A DNA stretch of 20,146 bases from the IMG/VR virus record IMGVR_UViG_3300020408_000056, positions 1-20,146 of that record; one strand, written 5' to 3'. The notes under the pieces were generated by a model, which worked only from the letters and a program-made list of their open reading frames with translations, did not search any database and had not been told where the DNA came from. Made by a program: the position numbers and the translations under genes. This DNA is from a virus. Shown here one piece after another: positions 1-7,572 of the stretch; position 1 is the first letter of the stretch; the number at the start of each line of letters is the position of its first letter.

Positions 1-171
1 ATCGTTGAATCACTAGATCTAAGTGATTTGAGAGACTTCAACCTCCGTCAGAAGTCTGCTCTCACAACAGTCATGAAGGAGGCACAGTTGAATGACAATG
101 GTGCCAATAACCAAAGTTGCGTTGTGATGGAGGTAGATCGCGTAAAAAAGCAGACGACCTTGACACTCTGA
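1..171 (+). CDS. 5'-truncated zero-frame part of the adenine methyltransferase gene
   Basis: Frame 1 is open from the window edge to TGA at 169-171 (56 residues, beginning IVESLDLSDL and ending DRVKKQTTLTL); its start lies upstream of the window. No domain can be recognised in this short piece. I read it as the amino-terminal frame of the methyltransferase that continues in the -1 frame, because a slippery heptamer at 144-150 joins the two frames and the downstream frame has no good start codon of its own. Without a frameshift, translation ends about seven codons after the slip site. Alternatives are a separate upstream gene overlapping the methyltransferase, or a homopolymer sequencing error in the run of six A. 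Confidence 0.6.
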   Translation: MVESLDLSDLRDFNLRQKSALTTVMKEAQLNDNGANNQSCVVMEVDRVKKQTTLTL

Positions 172-1523
172 AGAAGCAGACTGTCAAGGCACTTCTGGAA
201 TCGATTCCTCTGACCATGTTCTACATTATCCGTAGTGGTCAGAACGTGTACTCAATCAATGATGTGATCGGATCCCATATCTATCCATCTGTTACTGGTG
301 ACAATGAGGGTATTCTCTCTGAAGTTATCTCAAAGAATCCTCACAGTGTAGAACTCCTGACTCGTCGGATTGGTTTGGTGACGAACAGCATCCAGAAGAG
401 CATGAGGGAGTCAGTCTCCAAGACTATTGATAGTCTGTCGGTCTCATCTGAGATTCAGAGATCGATTCCTGCACAGTTGCTTGACAATATGATCAATGAC
501 TGTCAAGATATGAGCAGCACCTACATGTTCGGTGATCCCAGTGGTTCTCACTCTGCTCGACTCCTGGAACATGGTATTGATCCCAACAGTCTCACTGTTT
601 GGGAGAGTTGCGATAGTCATCGCAGTCGTGTAGGATATATTGATAATCAGATCAACGTCGTTGCCGCCCATCCAGACATGAAGTTCACCGCCATCCTTGC
701 CAATCCTCCATATCAGGATCCGACCAAGAAGGCACGGAACAATAAACTGTGGACCAAGGTGGTTGAGCAGCATCTGGATATGGTTGCTCCTGGTGGTGAC
801 ATGTGTGAGGTCACTCCTGCATCTGTGTTGGGTAACACGGGTAAGGGTAAGAAGTTTATGCAGTTGTTCTCTACGATCTACAACCTCAAACTCATTGACT
901 ACACTGCTGATGATTACTTCACTGAGGGTGTAGATATCTGTCGCTGGCATCTGGTGAATGAACCCTATCAGGGCAAGACTACTGTGATTACTCATGATGG
1001 AACCTTCTCCTGGGATCTCCGTGATGGTCTGCCTGTCTTTGGTGATGCTGCTCTCAAGCACTCTATTCTGGAGAAGATTGCAAACTCAAACCATTCTCGT
1101 ATTCCTTTGAAGATTGGTCAGGAGATTGCCAATGAGGATTATGTTCCTGATGGTAAGTATGAGGTATTTAAGACAGGCAACAAAGTTGCTCGTACAAATG
1201 TGCTTCCTACCACTGGTGATGTTTTGAAGTTCATCGTACCGTTCTCCAGCACATATAAGAAGAGGTTTGTCTCTAATGGATTTGTGGGTATGCTTAATGT
1301 GTGGTGTCCTATTGCTTCGGAAGAAGAAGGTTCGCGTCTTAGTGCAATCTTTGACAATCCGATCATTCAGTTTTTTGTGGAAAATTATAAAAGGACTTCG
1401 GGATTTACTCCTGCTATTAAGAATGCGGAAGTACCTGACATCACGAACTATGAGAACCTACATGAGCAATTTGGTTTTACAGCAGAAGAACTGAACTACC
1501 TGGAGAGATCCAATGTCATCTAA
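117..1523 (+). CDS. N6-adenine (amino) DNA methyltransferase, NPPY type
   Basis: This is probably a SAM-dependent DNA methyltransferase of the gamma/Eco57I-like amino group. The frame reads 468 residues from a TTG at 117. The catalytic motif IV (ILANPPYQ) sits at about residues 196-199, followed by a motif seen in this family (PGGDMCEVTPASVLG, about 225-240). A poor motif-I-like stretch, GDPSGS, lies some 55 residues before NPPY. The carboxy-terminal half is a likely target-recognition region. The start is unclear: the TTG has no ribosome site, and the first ATG in frame is at 216. I think translation enters at 150 by -1 frameshifting from the frame ending at 171. The stop overlaps the next gene by 11 bases. 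The enzyme class is fairly sure, the target site unknown. Confidence 0.75.
   Translation: MRCDGGRSRKKADDLDTLKKQTVKALLESIPLTMFYIIRSGQNVYSINDVIGSHIYPSVTGDNEGILSEVISKNPHSVELLTRRIGLVTNSIQKSMRESVSKTIDSLSVSSEIQRSIPAQLLDNMINDCQDMSSTYMFGDPSGSHSARLLEHGIDPNSLTVWESCDSHRSRVGYIDNQINVVAAHPDMKFTAILANPPYQDPTKKARNNKLWTKVVEQHLDMVAPGGDMCEVTPASVLGNTGKGKKFMQLFSTIYNLKLIDYTADDYFTEGVDICRWHLVNEPYQGKTTVITHDGTFSWDLRDGLPVFGDAALKHSILEKIANSNHSRIPLKIGQEIANEDYVPDGKYEVFKTGNKVARTNVLPTTGDVLKFIVPFSSTYKKRFVSNGFVGMLNVWCPIASEEEGSRLSAIFDNPIIQFFVENYKRTSGFTPAIKNAEVPDITNYENLHEQFGFTAEELNYLERSNVI
129..189 (+). promoter_or_regulatory. Candidate -1 programmed ribosomal frameshift signal (dnaX-like)
   Basis: Four parts are seen in the expected order. 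A Shine-Dalgarno-like GGAGG lies at 129-133 with no start codon placed to use it. The slippery heptamer A AAA AAG lies at 144-150, in register with the zero frame (GTA AAA AAG), 10 nt after GGAGG. A 7-nt spacer (151-157) follows. The hairpin then pairs 158-165 with 182-189 (8 bp), has one C-C mismatch (166/181), pairs 167-170 with 177-180 (4 bp) and closes with loop AAGAAG. A -1 slip moves ribosomes from frame 1 into the frame open to 1523, giving ...DRVKK-ADDLDTLKK.... This matches the known E. coli dnaX arrangement (upstream SD, A AAA AAG, hairpin). Function is inferred. Confidence 0.7.
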
Positions 1524-1929
1524 GAATCGTCATAATCAACAGCATGGGTCTACTATTGAACGCTCTGATGAGCGGATCAGTCAGACTGCGGAGGTCTTCA
1601 CTCCTCTTGCTCTGGTAGAACAGATGATTCGAGAGATTCCTGTGTCTCAACTTGAGGATCCTGAGTCTAAGTTTATGGACAACTGTGCTGGTAGTGGTAA
1701 CTTCCTTGTTTGTATGTGTGATGCACTGCAGGAATATCACAGCAGAGATCACATTATCAACAACATGCTCTATGCTGTGGAGTTGATGGAAGATAACCAT
1801 AAAGAGATGTGCAGGAGACTTGGTGTTCCTGTAGATCACCCACACTTTGTCTGTGCAGATGCACTTCAGTATCATTACAGGTTTGATGGAACCACAGGAC
1901 CCATCACAGTAGATCAATTCCTGGTATAA
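1513..1929 (+). CDS. Short N6-DNA-methylase-like protein with SAM-binding motifs only
   Basis: The 138-residue protein resembles the amino-terminal half of the N-6 DNA methylase family (HsdM/type II). SQTAEVFTP is at about residues 22-30, SAM-binding motif I (DNCAGSGNF) at 56-64, an acidic motif II region (YAVELMEDNHK) follows, and a motif III-like CADAL comes near residue 116. It stops before the place where the catalytic NPPF/Y motif would come, so it cannot be a complete methyltransferase. ATG 1513 has GGAGA just upstream and overlaps the NPPY-bearing gene by 11 bases. It may be a truncated paralogue, or it may supply the SAM site to the upstream protein as a split enzyme; the second idea is inference. 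Confidence 0.7.
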   Translation: MSSKNRHNQQHGSTIERSDERISQTAEVFTPLALVEQMIREIPVSQLEDPESKFMDNCAGSGNFLVCMCDALQEYHSRDHIINNMLYAVELMEDNHKEMCRRLGVPVDHPHFVCADALQYHYRFDGTTGPITVDQFLV

Positions 1930-1936
1930 TATTCGT

Positions 1937-3190
1937 ATGCATATGAGTTCAATGCAACTTCGTCCCCACCAGGCAGAAGCACTTGATGTCATGGACACTA
2001 AGTCCAAAGGCACTGTGGTGGTCCCTACTGGTGGGGGCAAAACATTTATTGCCATTGCTGATGCAATGCGTGAGATGAACAAGATGGAGGGTTGTAAGAC
2101 TATTGTTGTAGTTGCTCCTCGTCTCTTGCTTGCTCGTCAACTGTCTAAAGAGTTTACCCAGCACATCAATAATGCTGCTGTCCTTCATGTCCACTCTGGT
2201 GGTCATGATCTTCCATACCATTGCACCACTGATCCCAGCATGATCAGTAAGTGGGATTATCACACTACTTGTCATAAGTTAATTTTTACTACGTATCATT
2301 CGCTTCATCGTATTCAAGAATCTAAAATAGTTGTAGACTGCATCTATTTTGATGAAGCGCACAACTCCGTCAAAAAGAACTTCTTTGGTGCTACCAGGCA
2401 TTACGCTTCTGCTGCTCGCCGCTGCTATTTCTTCACTGCTACTCCTAAGTATTCTGCCACTGTTAAAAAACATGGTATGAATGACAGTGTGTTTGGTGGG
2501 ATTATCTACAATGTTCCTGCCCCACGCTTGATCAAGAATGGTTCTATTCTTCCCCCGAAGATCAATGCAATCACAATTCCTGCTGTTCGTGAGAAGAGTG
2601 TTGATGAGGCAGCACTGCGGGATTGTATGACTCTGTTGAAGACTCTTCGTAGTGAAGATCACATGCAGAAGGTCTTGATTGCTGCTCCTAATACTACTGT
2701 GTTGGGCAACATGATTATTAAAACCACCTTCCTTCAAGAGGCAAGGAAGATGGGGTATGATATTTTGTGGATAACTAGTAGGCAGGGTGCATTCCACAAC
2801 TACAACAAAATTAGTCGTGAGAAGTTCTTCTCTCTTGTTCGTGAGTATGGTGATCAACCTGACAAAAAGTTCATTGTTATTCATTACTCTATTCTGAGTG
2901 AGGGTATCTCTGTTCCTGGTCTCACATCATTAGTTCTGATGCGTCAGATGAATGTTATTGAGATGTGTCAGTCTGTCGGTCGCGTTCTCCGTCTACATCT
3001 TGATGATGTCAAGAGAATACAACAAGGACAACTTACTCCAGGTAAACTGGAAGACTACAAGAAGTCCTTTGGACTTGTTCATGTCCCTGTCTACAGCAAT
3101 GTTGGCATCTCTACAGTCAAGCGTCTGCAGGATGTAGTAAATACAGTGTTTGTAGAGGGACAACCAGCAATTAGTACAGTAAAACGATGA
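1937..3190 (+). CDS. SF2 DEAH-box helicase/translocase (ResIII-like)
   Basis: A 417-residue superfamily 2 helicase with a complete motor. A Q-motif-like region (LRPHQAEAL) is at 8-16, Walker A VPTGGGKT at 29-36, motif Ia around APRLLLARQL, Walker B DEAH at 139-142, motif III FTATP about 30 residues later, and motif VI QSVGRVLR at 345-352. It is related to the Res subunit of type III and other restriction systems and to phage UvsW-like helicases, but no nuclease domain is visible. It begins 7 bases after the methylase fragment and ends in a 4-base overlap (ATGA) with the next gene, so it is co-translated with the methylase block. Its role could be replication, recombination or a reduced restriction-modification machine. 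Confidence 0.85.
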   Translation: MHMSSMQLRPHQAEALDVMDTKSKGTVVVPTGGGKTFIAIADAMREMNKMEGCKTIVVVAPRLLLARQLSKEFTQHINNAAVLHVHSGGHDLPYHCTTDPSMISKWDYHTTCHKLIFTTYHSLHRIQESKIVVDCIYFDEAHNSVKKNFFGATRHYASAARRCYFFTATPKYSATVKKHGMNDSVFGGIIYNVPAPRLIKNGSILPPKINAITIPAVREKSVDEAALRDCMTLLKTLRSEDHMQKVLIAAPNTTVLGNMIIKTTFLQEARKMGYDILWITSRQGAFHNYNKISREKFFSLVREYGDQPDKKFIVIHYSILSEGISVPGLTSLVLMRQMNVIEMCQSVGRVLRLHLDDVKRIQQGQLTPGKLEDYKKSFGLVHVPVYSNVGISTVKRLQDVVNTVFVEGQPAISTVKR

Positions 3191-3621
3191 GTTATTCAGT
3201 TGAGCGTAAAGCATATCCATTCATCAAAGGAATCCGATGGGATCATGTTGATAGGCAGAGAGAGATAGAAGATGCTGAAGGAACCTATGAAGATAGGGGA
3301 GACACAAGTTTACTTGTAAACTGTGGATACTCTGAACCAGGTCTTCTACAGAACATCCTTATTCAAATGCAGAGGATTAATTATGGTACGTTCCATATGT
3401 ACTATAGTAAATTTAATGAAGGAGAAACTGGTGGGTGGCATGCAGATGACATGGATGTCCTAATTATTCCATCAATGGGTAGAATCAAGTATTTGTTTGA
3501 CATTGATGGTAAAATAGAAGAGGTTACTCTTCAACCAGGGGATGCCCTTTACATTGATAAAGGAACTCCTCACTCTGCGGTTCATCTTGAACCCAGGATT
3601 ACTTGCAGTTTTTGTGAATAG
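3187..3621 (+). CDS. Cupin/JmjC-like Fe(II)/2OG oxygenase
   Basis: The 144-residue protein has the metal site expected for a double-stranded beta-helix oxygenase: HAD (H85, D87) in GGWHADDMD, then GDALYIDKGTPHS with distal H129, and R137 eight residues later as candidate 2OG-binding residue. The GDALYIDKG.PH wording is like the cupin_4/JmjC-type hydroxylases. It is shorter than most cellular members, consisting of little more than the core fold. The start ATG overlaps the helicase stop by 4 bases. The substrate is unknown. A metal-dependent non-oxygenase cupin is the main alternative. Confidence 0.65.
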   Translation: MSYSVERKAYPFIKGIRWDHVDRQREIEDAEGTYEDRGDTSLLVNCGYSEPGLLQNILIQMQRINYGTFHMYYSKFNEGETGGWHADDMDVLIIPSMGRIKYLFDIDGKIEEVTLQPGDALYIDKGTPHSAVHLEPRITCSFCE

Positions 3622-3622
3622 C

Positions 3623-3844
3623 ATGGAAAAAGAGTGGAAGGAAGTTTACAACTTCTATAAAGACACTAAAGAGGGATTTGTGACCAAAGATGGTTATGCT
3701 GCCATCCCAGTTGCAGGTCGCAAATCTTTAGTTATCTGCTATAATGGACAGATACTGAAGACGTGTCAGAATGAAAAGTCTGCACGTAGCTTCATTAAAA
3801 AACACAGCACACAATCGAGGAGGGGTACTGTTTTTATAAGATGA
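3623..3844 (+). CDS. Small basic protein of unknown function
   Basis: Seventy-three residues (MEKEWKEVYNFYKDTKEGF...), rich in Lys and Arg, starting one base after the previous stop and ending in an ATGA overlap with the next gene. An upstream extension in the same frame would overlap the oxygenase by about 80 bases and was not taken. No domain is recognised. Its length, charge and tight packing fit the small unknown genes of T4-like cyanophages. Confidence 0.6.
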   Translation: MEKEWKEVYNFYKDTKEGFVTKDGYAAIPVAGRKSLVICYNGQILKTCQNEKSARSFIKKHSTQSRRGTVFIR

Positions 3845-4032
3845 AATCAAAGTTTATCTATGTTTCGCCTATTAGTGCGGACGCACGTATCTTCTTTGAG
3901 ATGGACATGAATCTTCTTCATTCTTGTAAGGTCAAGAGTGAAGACACTGATCAGTATCATGTCGAATCCATCACTAAACAGCAGTTTAGTGTTAACAAAC
4001 ATAATGATTTTAATTGGAGGATTGAACAATGA
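3841..4032 (+). CDS. Small protein of unknown function
   Basis: Sixty-three residues starting MKSKFIYVSPIS. It is joined by 4-base ATGA overlaps to the genes on both sides, which supports translational coupling. No membrane segment, signal peptide or known motif is visible. A GGAGG at 4017-4021 near its 3' end serves the next gene. Confidence 0.6.
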   Translation: MKSKFIYVSPISADARIFFEMDMNLLHSCKVKSEDTDQYHVESITKQQFSVNKHNDFNWRIEQ

Positions 4033-4250
4033 TGAACGCTAATCCACATCCTGATACTTTGGTAAGTATCACTTGTGATAAAGAGGGTTTGAAGACCATG
4101 ATTCAGGCAGCAATTGCTGCAATCCGATCTACTGATGAGTGGAACTTTGGTGATGAGTATGATGTCGATGTCACACCATATCATGAGATGCGAGATTCTT
4201 TGATTGCGAAATATAAATCAGTATATGGGAATGAAGAATTCATTGTATAA
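4029..4250 (+). CDS. Small protein of unknown function
   Basis: Seventy-three residues (MMNANPHPDTLVSITCDKEGL...). ATG 4029 lies 7 bases after GGAGG and overlaps the previous stop; ATG 4030 is not in frame. The last base of its TAA is the first base of the next ATG. It is acidic in the middle (DEYDVDV) and predicted soluble. Function is not recognised. Confidence 0.6.
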   Translation: MMNANPHPDTLVSITCDKEGLKTMIQAAIAAIRSTDEWNFGDEYDVDVTPYHEMRDSLIAKYKSVYGNEEFIV

Positions 4251-4738
4251 TGATAGAAGAGTTTTTTACAACAGATGATCTTGTTGAATACATGACCTTA
4301 CTCTTAAAGGTCTCTTTAGCAAGACCAGAATTATGCAAAGACTACAAGAATAGTTCTTTAAGTCGGTCATGCTTTGCCACACTAAATCTTCTCGATTTAC
4401 AACATGGTGATAAGTTTTATAACTATATTGGCAAACTTAAAGATGATGCTGAATTGTCTGCTGAATGTAAGTTGCAATATTATTATCTGCATCTGGTAGA
4501 CTATTCAAATGGTGGAGTTATGACTCCACATAAACATGACCACAACGAAGATTTTAGTTTTATTCTATATTTGAACGATTGTGACGATGGTCACACAGTT
4601 CTAAATTTATCTAATCCTTGTAAAATAAAACCAGACAAGGGTAAAGTATTATTATTTTCTTCGGATATTGTTCATCAATCAGAGTATTCAAAAACAAAAC
4701 AAGTTTTGGTTGGTGGTTTAAGACGTTTACAGGAGTAG
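4250..4738 (+). CDS. 2OG-Fe(II) oxygenase family protein
   Basis: The 162-residue protein carries PHKHDHNEDFSFILYLND near residues 93-110, the usual first metal-binding strand of phage 2OG oxygenases followed by the hydrophobic YLND strand. Later it has GKVLLFSSDIVHQSEY with distal H142 and K150, which could bind 2OG. Which residues form the facial triad is unclear, because the run is H94-K-H96-D-H98-N-E100; H98/E100 or H94/H96 are both possible. The HKH..DF..I.YLN wording is repeated in the gene at 5502, so the two are probably paralogues. The substrate is unknown. Confidence 0.65.
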   Translation: MIEEFFTTDDLVEYMTLLLKVSLARPELCKDYKNSSLSRSCFATLNLLDLQHGDKFYNYIGKLKDDAELSAECKLQYYYLHLVDYSNGGVMTPHKHDHNEDFSFILYLNDCDDGHTVLNLSNPCKIKPDKGKVLLFSSDIVHQSEYSKTKQVLVGGLRRLQE

Positions 4739-4739
4739 T

Positions 4740-4925
4740 ATGGATTCGAGCAAACATGAAAAACGTAAAGATGCATTCTACATCTTCTATGAGAGTATAC
4801 TGAAACCTGATCATGAATTGCGCCAGGACGCACATGATCAGAGTTGCTATCATGAATTGTTGGAATGGAGATCTGAAATTATCGAATATCTTGATAGACG
4901 CCGTAATGACGAATTTTATTCCTAA
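4740..4925 (+). CDS. Small charged protein of unknown function
   Basis: Sixty-one residues (MDSSKHEKRKDAFYIFYES...), highly charged and probably helical, with carboxy terminus DRRRNDEFYS. It starts one base after the previous stop and overlaps the following oxygenase gene by 20 bases if that gene starts at 4906. No known domain is seen. Confidence 0.55.
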   Translation: MDSSKHEKRKDAFYIFYESILKPDHELRQDAHDQSCYHELLEWRSEIIEYLDRRRNDEFYS

Positions 4926-5505
4926 TAAACACTCCCACCCAGAAGAAGGGTATGTCCCATACGAAACTGATCATTTTATCAAGGATTGGGTCATACCCTT
5001 TTTGCATGTATCCATAACTGATTGGGAAGATAAAAGAGAGCAATTGCTCAATCTTTTTGATAGGTTTTGTGAAGGAAGAATTGAAAACATAGGAGAACAG
5101 TGGACAGATTATCATAAAGAATCTCACTACCATTATCTGGTTGAGAATATTTTGTTTGATGATCTTTGCAATGCTGTGTCTGCATTGGGGTTTGAAAATA
5201 AAACCCCTAGAGTTGATACTGCATGGTATCAGATTTATAATCAAGGACAGCATCATGCCCCACATAACCATGGATTTGGTGGCATAAGTTTTGTTGTTTT
5301 TGTAGAGTATGATCCCAAGATACACCTACCTACAACTTTTGTGGCACCATTTTTGAGCATGAAGGATGGAAACGTTCTTGAATATGAACCAGCAGATGTA
5401 AAAGAAGGATCAATGATTCTCTTCCCCTCCGCTCTCATGCACTATGCTCCAACAAATCAAAATGACGTAGATAGAACAGTTCTTGCTGGTAATCTCAGAA
5501 TATGA
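4906..5505 (+). CDS. 2OG-Fe(II) oxygenase family protein
   Basis: A 199-residue protein if ATG 4906 is used (MTNFIPNKHSHPEEG...). The same frame opens further upstream, but those residues would lie fully inside the previous gene and look like shadow sequence. The metal region is HHAPHNHGFGGISFVVFVEYD (H116-H122), followed by GSMILFPSALMHYAP with distal H179 and R190 as candidate 2OG-binding residue. PHNHG followed by a gap and FVEY matches the 2OG-FeII_Oxy_5-like proteins common in T4-like cyanophages. It ends with an ATGA overlap. The substrate is unknown. Confidence 0.7.
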   Translation: MTNFIPNKHSHPEEGYVPYETDHFIKDWVIPFLHVSITDWEDKREQLLNLFDRFCEGRIENIGEQWTDYHKESHYHYLVENILFDDLCNAVSALGFENKTPRVDTAWYQIYNQGQHHAPHNHGFGGISFVVFVEYDPKIHLPTTFVAPFLSMKDGNVLEYEPADVKEGSMILFPSALMHYAPTNQNDVDRTVLAGNLRI

Positions 5506-6275
5506 ATCTTACTAAACAACAAGAGCAATATATTAAGAGACTTGCAGATCGTCTTGGTGTTGATCCAGAGACCCGTCTTGATGAGATAATTAGTGATGAA
5601 TACATGCGGACGTTCCGACCAGCGGAGACTGGAACTGAATGTCCCACTGTAGATCATATTGAGGATGATTATTATAAGGATAAAAGAGACTATGAAACGT
5701 TCTCCTTTATGGGGAATACAATTTACAGAGCTTACAACATATTCACGTCTCATGTTCTGAATGAATTGGAAGAGGAGATTGATGATGAACTTAGATCTCC
5801 CAATAAATGGGATAGGAGTGTGGAGGTCACTCAAGGATTGTCTGCTAGGAAGTTGAAGTATAGGGTTAGTTGGTTCATATTCTTCAGTGAGATAAAAAAA
5901 CATCTTTATAGATATGCCAAGTTAACAAACAATAAAAAGATTCTTGAGTATAAGATTGCATCTTACTGGGCAAAAAGAATGAAGGGAAATACTGAGGAAG
6001 ATTATGAACAGGAATTGTATATAAATTATAGAAATACACATAAGCATGAGGATTTTGATCTTGGGATGATATTTTATCTCAACAATCCCTCTAGGATATA
6101 TGGAACTTTAATTGAGAATGATAATAAAGAAATTATTTTGCCAGGGGATACTAATTCTTTATTGATACATCATTCTGATGTTAATCATGCTCCTGTTATG
6201 CCACAACCAATTGTTGCTAATAAGGCACACAGATGTGTAATCGTAATTGATTTTAAACACGAGTCCAAACTATGA
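5502..6275 (+). CDS. 2OG-Fe(II) oxygenase-like protein with extra N-terminal region
   Basis: The 257-residue protein has an oxygenase-like carboxy-terminal half: THKHEDFDLGMIFYLNN (H180, H182, D184), then LPGDTNSLLIHHSDVNHAPV with distal H229 and R244. The first 130 residues are acidic and of unknown type. The carboxy-terminal part resembles the gene at 4250 (shared HKH..DF..I.YLN), suggesting duplication. ATGA overlaps join it to both neighbours. Whether the triad is H180/D184 or H182/D184 cannot be settled by eye. Confidence 0.6.
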   Translation: MNLTKQQEQYIKRLADRLGVDPETRLDEIISDEYMRTFRPAETGTECPTVDHIEDDYYKDKRDYETFSFMGNTIYRAYNIFTSHVLNELEEEIDDELRSPNKWDRSVEVTQGLSARKLKYRVSWFIFFSEIKKHLYRYAKLTNNKKILEYKIASYWAKRMKGNTEEDYEQELYINYRNTHKHEDFDLGMIFYLNNPSRIYGTLIENDNKEIILPGDTNSLLIHHSDVNHAPVMPQPIVANKAHRCVIVIDFKHESKL

Positions 6276-6505
6276 ACTCTAGCGAACGTATTAAATACTT
6301 TAGTATAGTAAATAAAATCAACAGGGGTGAGTTTGATAAACTCACAGAGGATGAGATGACACTGCTACAAAAAGATCCTTCATTCTTAACGGGCATGAAG
6401 AAGTCCAGAGAAAAAAAGGATCTTCTTCGTAAAAGTAGTCAGCATCATGGTACTATTGAGGAGATACTATTTGAACTTGACTTGTCAAAGACCCTGTATA
6501 AGTGA
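6272..6505 (+). CDS. Small protein of unknown function
   Basis: Seventy-seven residues (MNSSERIKYFSIVNKINRGEFDKL...), charged and likely all-helical. Its start overlaps the preceding oxygenase stop by 4 bases. It is followed by 27 bases before the HNH gene, the first clear gap in this operon. No known domain is seen. Confidence 0.55.
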   Translation: MNSSERIKYFSIVNKINRGEFDKLTEDEMTLLQKDPSFLTGMKKSREKKDLLRKSSQHHGTIEEILFELDLSKTLYK

Positions 6506-6532
6506 TAAAATGTCCTTAAACAAATAACTTGT

Positions 6533-7009
6533 ATGGAGCATTTAAAAATTCAACCACACCAAACGGTTCTGGTTCTCAATTCAAGTTATGAACCAATTAA
6601 TTTTACTAATTGGAAGCGAGCAGTAGTTCTTGTTTTAAAGGAGAAGGTTCAGGTTCTATCAGGAAGAGTAGTAAGACTTCTTAATTACATAAAAGTTCCT
6701 ATCAGGAGTTTTATGTCAAATCGCCCAACACGTAGTATGATATACAAGAGAGATAAAAACTCTTGTCAATATTGTGGGGCAACAACCAAACTTACTATAG
6801 ACCATGTAATTCCTCGTAGTAAAGGCGGAGAAGATTCGTGGGAAAATTTAGTTGTTGCATGCTCTTCTTGCAACGTTAAAAAAAGCGATAAAATGCTTGA
6901 ACAAACAAACCTTAAATTGAGGAAACAACCCAGAGCACCATATAGCACAGTTGCTATTGATTTAGCAGAATCAAGTGTTGATGAGTGGAGAGAGTATAGT
7001 TACACCTAG
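6533..7009 (+). CDS. HNH endonuclease of the cyanobacterial type
   Basis: The 158-residue protein has a full HNH/zinc module: C78-x2-C81 (SCQYCG), D90-H91 (TIDHVIPRSKGG), the Asn of SWENLV, and C110-x2-C113 (CSSCN). The amino-terminal part (VLVLNSSYEPINFTNWKRAVVL) is the signature of a chromosomal HNH family found widely in cyanobacteria, so a host origin is likely. It could act as a homing-type nuclease, in host DNA degradation or in packaging; the sequence does not say which. The ATG follows a 27-base gap with no strong ribosome site. Confidence 0.85.
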   Translation: MEHLKIQPHQTVLVLNSSYEPINFTNWKRAVVLVLKEKVQVLSGRVVRLLNYIKVPIRSFMSNRPTRSMIYKRDKNSCQYCGATTKLTIDHVIPRSKGGEDSWENLVVACSSCNVKKSDKMLEQTNLKLRKQPRAPYSTVAIDLAESSVDEWREYSYT

Positions 7010-7017
7010 GAGATATT

Positions 7018-7572
7018 ATGTTTTATCGTAAATTGAATCGACAATTTGTCATTGATCATTATCAAAAAACTGGGAGCAAGATAGAGTATGGCATTGATAC
7101 TCCTTTGGGTTTTATGGGAATTAAGTATTCCTATGTTACAACTCCTCAGGACGAGGAACTATACCGCGTCGTTCCTGCTCGTGACCGCGACAACTGTACA
7201 TTATCCGTGATGGAGTTGAATTATAAGATTCCTCCACATACTGATAGTGATATTGAAGCAATTATCAATTTTTATATTAGAACTGATAGATGTATTACTC
7301 AGTTTTACTATCCAAATAATAACCCTGAAGCAGTTGCTGAGGGTGTAGATGCTCAAACAGATGGTGCAGTGTTCCATGAAGGACATATGAAAAAATCTGT
7401 TAGATTCATGGCACATCCTGGTGATGCATATTTGCTTGATGTATCAAAACCACACTCAGTTATTCCTACAGAACCTGGACTGACTGATCGTCGTTGTATT
7501 TGTATGCAACTTCTATATAAATCATTTGATGAAGCAGTAGAAATGTTACAGGAGACAGGGTATCTTGATTGA
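7018..7572 (+). CDS. 2OG-Fe(II) oxygenase family protein
   Basis: A 184-residue protein with a normal HxD metal motif, PHTDSD (H74, D76), followed by GDAYLLDVSKPHSV with distal H146 and DRR at 157-159 as candidate 2OG-binding arginines. The stretch ITQFYYPNNN fits the strand after the metal motif. AGGAG at 7007-7011 lies 6 bases before ATG 7018. The stop is overlapped by the next oxygenase gene by 8 bases. The substrate is unknown. Confidence 0.7.
   Translation: MFYRKLNRQFVIDHYQKTGSKIEYGIDTPLGFMGIKYSYVTTPQDEELYRVVPARDRDNCTLSVMELNYKIPPHTDSDIEAIINFYIRTDRCITQFYYPNNNPEAVAEGVDAQTDGAVFHEGHMKKSVRFMAHPGDAYLLDVSKPHSVIPTEPGLTDRRCICMQLLYKSFDEAVEMLQETGYLD

Noticed and set aside
444-1061. Long reading frame on the - strand opposite the methyltransferase
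   Set aside because: The + strand frame here carries clear family motifs; the reverse frame has no recognisable domain and comes from codon bias on the opposite strand. Other - strand frames (1516-2082, 2279-2884, 11887-12522) were rejected for the same reason.
1922-1930. TGGTATAAT, an extended -10 motif just before the helicase gene
   Set aside because: It overlaps the stop of the methylase fragment and would start transcription at or inside the helicase ATG, with no leader and no -35. Probably chance or coding constraint.
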